This document shows positions 5,379 through 7,697 of a stretch of DNA of 7,697 nt, one piece after another. The stretch spans positions 5,176-12,872 of the forward strand of contig JAJOKQ010000003.1 in assembly GCA_021129785.1 (NCBI GenBank). Reading direction: 5' to 3'. The position numbers and the translations under genes are program-made. Under the pieces are notes generated by a model that saw only the letters and a program-made list of their open reading frames with translations, was not told where the DNA came from and searched no databases. The stretch's first letter is position 1; every line of letters begins with the position of its first letter. This DNA comes from Clostridiales bacterium (GTDB lineage: Bacteria > Bacillota > Clostridia > Peptostreptococcales > NVVX01).

Positions 5379-5767
5379 CTAGCTACCTTTTTCCTGGGTT
5401 TAACAATTTTCATAGCCTCTTTCCATGTATCTCTTAGTTCTGTAATCATATCTTTCACTTCATCTAAGGCTGCAGGGTTTTTACTAATATTCGCATCAAC
5501 TAGTTTTTCCCCTATATATATATATAGACTTCTCAAATTATGTGAAATTTCATATTGCATATCTAGTGTTGCATTTAGCTCGTCAATAATATCTTGAACT
5601 CTAATTATTGAATTATTCGCATTTTCTATTCTATTTTGCTCTATAAATATTTTGCTTTGCCCAACATATTTTAATGCTCCATTATACAACATCAATGTTA
5701 ATTCTTGCGGACTTGCCGTTTTAATATTATTTTCTTTATACTTTGCGTATGAATTTAATTTTTGCAT
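5375..5767 (-). CDS. fliS: FliS, flagellin export chaperone
   Basis: FliS binds the C-terminal helices of newly made flagellin, stops premature polymerisation and hands it to the FlhA export gate. The 130-aa protein has the family hallmarks: an N-terminal YAKYKENNIKTASPQELTLMLYNGALKY segment (about 7-34, with TASPQELTLMLYNGAL as the signature), a four-helix-bundle pattern, and the later helix containing LNATLDMQYEISHNLRSLYIYI (about 64-85). The C-terminus is basic (RKKVAR). ATG is preceded by AGGAGA (5775-5780) at 7-nt spacing. It lies 25 bp downstream of fliD and overlaps the next gene by 4 bp, the standard fliD-fliS order in Firmicutes. Flagellin itself is not in the window. Confidence 0.97.
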   Translation of the reverse strand: MQKLNSYAKYKENNIKTASPQELTLMLYNGALKYVGQSKIFIEQNRIENANNSIIRVQDIIDELNATLDMQYEISHNLRSLYIYIGEKLVDANISKNPAALDEVKDMITELRDTWKEAMKIVKPRKKVAR

Positions 5768-5792
5768 ACTCTCATCTCCTAACTACATATGT

Positions 5793-7391
5793 CTACTGTC
5801 CAATCCCTAGTTGCGACGTTAACCATAAACTTTGTGCATTCATTTCTGATATCGCTCTTTCCATAGCAGTAAACTGCGCCCAATAACGCTCTTCTCTACT
5901 AGCTAAAATTCTTTCTTCTCTTAATACTCTGTCATTTATGCTCATAATATTCCTATCTATCAGACTTATTGAACCATGCTGCGTAACAAAATCAATTAGC
6001 ATATTTGATCTCACACTTCTAAATAAAGACGACTCATCTCCAGTCCCTGATTGTTTTATTATTTCTTTCATACCGCTTATCATTCCATCATACACACGTT
6101 GTATAAGTCCTGTGTTAGCTGTTTTTTCAGCACCAGTCAAAGTTGAATCTGCTGTTTTAAAAAGAATATCAATAACACCCTCTGGATCATCATTAATTGC
6201 TTCTCTTAATTTTATTTCATCAATAACTAATTTCCCTCCATCACGAAAATTACCCGTTGTAATGCCTAACTCTGTTATGTGATCAAACATACCTGACATC
6301 CCAGAAACATTTTCATACAAACTGCTTCTGATACTTTGAAGCATTCTAGTTAAATTCTCGTCATTTCTAAGCATTCCACTTTTTGATTTTTCTTGCCACA
6401 ATTCAATATCGCCCTCAGACATAGCCTCTTTTTGCTCATTGGTAAGTGGGAGGTATTCTCTATTAAATTCTTGATTTAACTGCCCTGTTATTTTATCAAT
6501 CATATCATTATAACTTGCCACAAAAGCAACAACCTTATCTAAAACACCTTCAGTGTTAGTATTAACACGAATATTTACAGTTTCTGTAGATATAGACTGT
6601 AACTTTAAATTAACCCCGAACACCGAGAAATTATTTGTTTCTTTAGAAGTAACAAGCTCTCCATTAAACATAAACTCTGCATTTTGTCCTGTTACACCAG
6701 CACCAACAACAGCAGCTCCTAAGTTAAGCCTATTTTGTGCAAACCCTCCTACATCAGTAATTTGAATCAAACTGTTTGCTCCACTGTCTTTTGTTACAAT
6801 CATTAATTGGTCAAGCGCAGAATCGTATGCAGCACTAAGCCCTAAATGATTTCCAGAAGCATCGGTTGAATTATTAATTGCATCTACTAAAACACTAATA
6901 GAATCACCTACATTCACTTCAATAATTACCGGACCCCCATTATGTGAATCTATCTGAAAAGAACCTGCTTCAGTGAAGTTTAAATCTGCATCTAAAACAC
7001 CGTTAACTTGTAATCCTCCGGCACTAGCTATTTTTGCTGTATCTGCAAGCTGGTCCACCCTAACTGTATGCGTACCTCTTAAAGCATTTGTACTCGCTGA
7101 AGCTGTTACAATATTCTCGTTGTTTGAAGTTGCAGATTTTACCCAGTCAAAACTTTCAACAGAACTCTGCATTATGGCGCCAGTACTACTCACCCTGTTT
7201 AGCCCTAAGTCTTTTCTGCTATCTAAAATAAAGTTTGCCATATCTTTGTTTATACTGTTAAAAGATTCTTGTCTCCATTTAGCTCTTTGTTCTTGTTGCA
7301 AAAACCTATCTAGCCTCATTCTCTCTGCACTTATTAGTTGAGATACAATATGCTCTGTATCTATTCCAGAAGCTAATCCACCTATTCTCAT
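5793..7391 (-). CDS. fliD: FliD, flagellar filament cap protein (HAP2)
   Basis: FliD forms the cap at the distal filament tip and guides insertion of exported flagellin subunits. The 532-aa protein starts with the conserved GGLASGIDTEHIVSQLISAER (FliD N-terminal domain, about 1-100), including the helical coiled-coil part used for cap assembly. A variable middle region of beta-rich, Asn/Gly/Thr/Ser-rich sequence follows (about 100-235, surface-exposed head domains). FliD C-terminal domain stretches then appear, such as VVAFVASYNDMIDKI, GMLRNDENLTRMLQSIR and LGITTGNFRDGGKLVID, ending in an amphipathic helix (about 480-532). There is no signal peptide, as expected for type III export. AGGTGAG lies 6 nt before ATG (7398-7404). 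It sits between flaG and fliS. Confidence 0.97.
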   Translation of the reverse strand: MRIGGLASGIDTEHIVSQLISAERMRLDRFLQQEQRAKWRQESFNSINKDMANFILDSRKDLGLNRVSSTGAIMQSSVESFDWVKSATSNNENIVTASASTNALRGTHTVRVDQLADTAKIASAGGLQVNGVLDADLNFTEAGSFQIDSHNGGPVIIEVNVGDSISVLVDAINNSTDASGNHLGLSAAYDSALDQLMIVTKDSGANSLIQITDVGGFAQNRLNLGAAVVGAGVTGQNAEFMFNGELVTSKETNNFSVFGVNLKLQSISTETVNIRVNTNTEGVLDKVVAFVASYNDMIDKITGQLNQEFNREYLPLTNEQKEAMSEGDIELWQEKSKSGMLRNDENLTRMLQSIRSSLYENVSGMSGMFDHITELGITTGNFRDGGKLVIDEIKLREAINDDPEGVIDILFKTADSTLTGAEKTANTGLIQRVYDGMISGMKEIIKQSGTGDESSLFRSVRSNMLIDFVTQHGSISLIDRNIMSINDRVLREERILASREERYWAQFTAMERAISEMNAQSLWLTSQLGIGQ

Positions 7392-7419
7392 TATTTTCTC
7401 ACCTCGCTCAATTTAAGCA

Positions 7420-7697
7420 CTAAGCTCTATCGTCCATAAGCAAACCTGCTACCTCTAGCATGTTTGCTACCATGTCTAATAATTTTTTCGCAGGTATTTC
7501 TCTAATTACTTCATCTGTACTACTATCAATAACCTTAACCATAACTGCATTTAGCCTCTCATGCATAGATATTTGAAAATGTCTGTTATATTGTTCAAAA
7601 GTCTTGTTTGCGCTCTCTAGTGCAGATTGTAGTTGCTCTTCTGTATATTGTTTTTCTTCTCTAGGTTTTTGCTCAACTCTCTCTACTGGTTGTACTT
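7420..7697 (-). CDS. flaG: FlaG family flagellar protein (5' end outside the window)
   Basis: This ORF is open to the right edge: 91 codons before the TAG stop (7422-7420) are visible, and the start codon is beyond the window. The visible part begins with a charged, Gln/Glu-rich region, then the FlaG core: F-Q-I-S-M-H-E-R-L-N-A-V-M-V-K-V-I-D (about 40-57 of the visible part), followed by EVIREIPAKKLLDMVANM and the tail AGLLMDDRA. FlaG is a small flagellar protein encoded next to fliD and reported to affect filament length in some bacteria. Its biochemical role is poorly defined. It ends 28 bp before fliD with no terminator in between, so it is probably co-transcribed with fliD, fliS and the chaperone gene. 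Confidence 0.93.
   Translation of the reverse strand, partial: VQPVERVEQKPREEKQYTEEQLQSALESANKTFEQYNRHFQISMHERLNAVMVKVIDSSTDEVIREIPAKKLLDMVANMLEVAGLLMDDRA

Overview
The window reads as chromosome from a motile, AT-rich, low-GC Gram-positive bacterium, most likely a clostridium (class Clostridia, possibly Lachnospirales-like; the order is a guess). The evidence is the strong AT bias, AGGAG-type ribosome-binding sites, a long-form (dimerising) hibernation factor, an apparent raiA-motif RNA, a DUF5317 membrane protein and a typical Firmicutes flaG-fliD-fliS-chaperone block. All convincing genes lie on the minus strand, so transcription runs from the right edge to the left.

Right part (7697 to 4893): a tight flagellar filament-assembly operon. 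It holds the 3' end of flaG, then fliD (filament cap), fliS (flagellin chaperone) and a 161-aa coiled-coil FlgN/FliT-like export chaperone. Gaps are 28 and 25 bp, and the last pair overlaps by 4 bp (ATGA), so translational coupling is likely.

Middle (4892 to 4309, 584 bp without a protein gene): this is the most information-rich part. A strong sigma-A promoter (TTGATA-N17-TATAAT), whose -35 box lies in the last codons of the chaperone gene, drives a compact structured RNA of about 204 nt ending in an intrinsic terminator. From size, structure and position upstream of the hibernation-factor gene I identify it as the raiA-motif noncoding RNA. Between it and hpf lies an unexpected array of six DnaA-box-like 9-mers, all in one orientation; five fall within 62 bp, including a perfect TTATCCACA.

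Left part (4308 to 253): hpf/raiA (long ribosome hibernation promoting factor) with its own terminator, a DUF5317 membrane protein of unknown function, and secA (SecA translocase ATPase) with its own extended -10 promoter and an apparent GTG start.

Left edge (264 to 1): a repeat region. A 188-bp imperfect palindrome (positions 77-264), resembling a MITE or palindromic repeat element, has 17-bp perfect terminal inverted repeats. One of them encodes the last three residues and the stop codon of secA. The right arm of a second copy occupies the window start, giving a 55-bp perfect direct repeat with a 199-bp period.

Functionally the window joins secretion machinery (flagellar export chaperones, SecA) with ribosome hibernation and a structured RNA. 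The points most worth following are the DnaA-box array, the raiA RNA and the repeat that supplied the secA stop codon.
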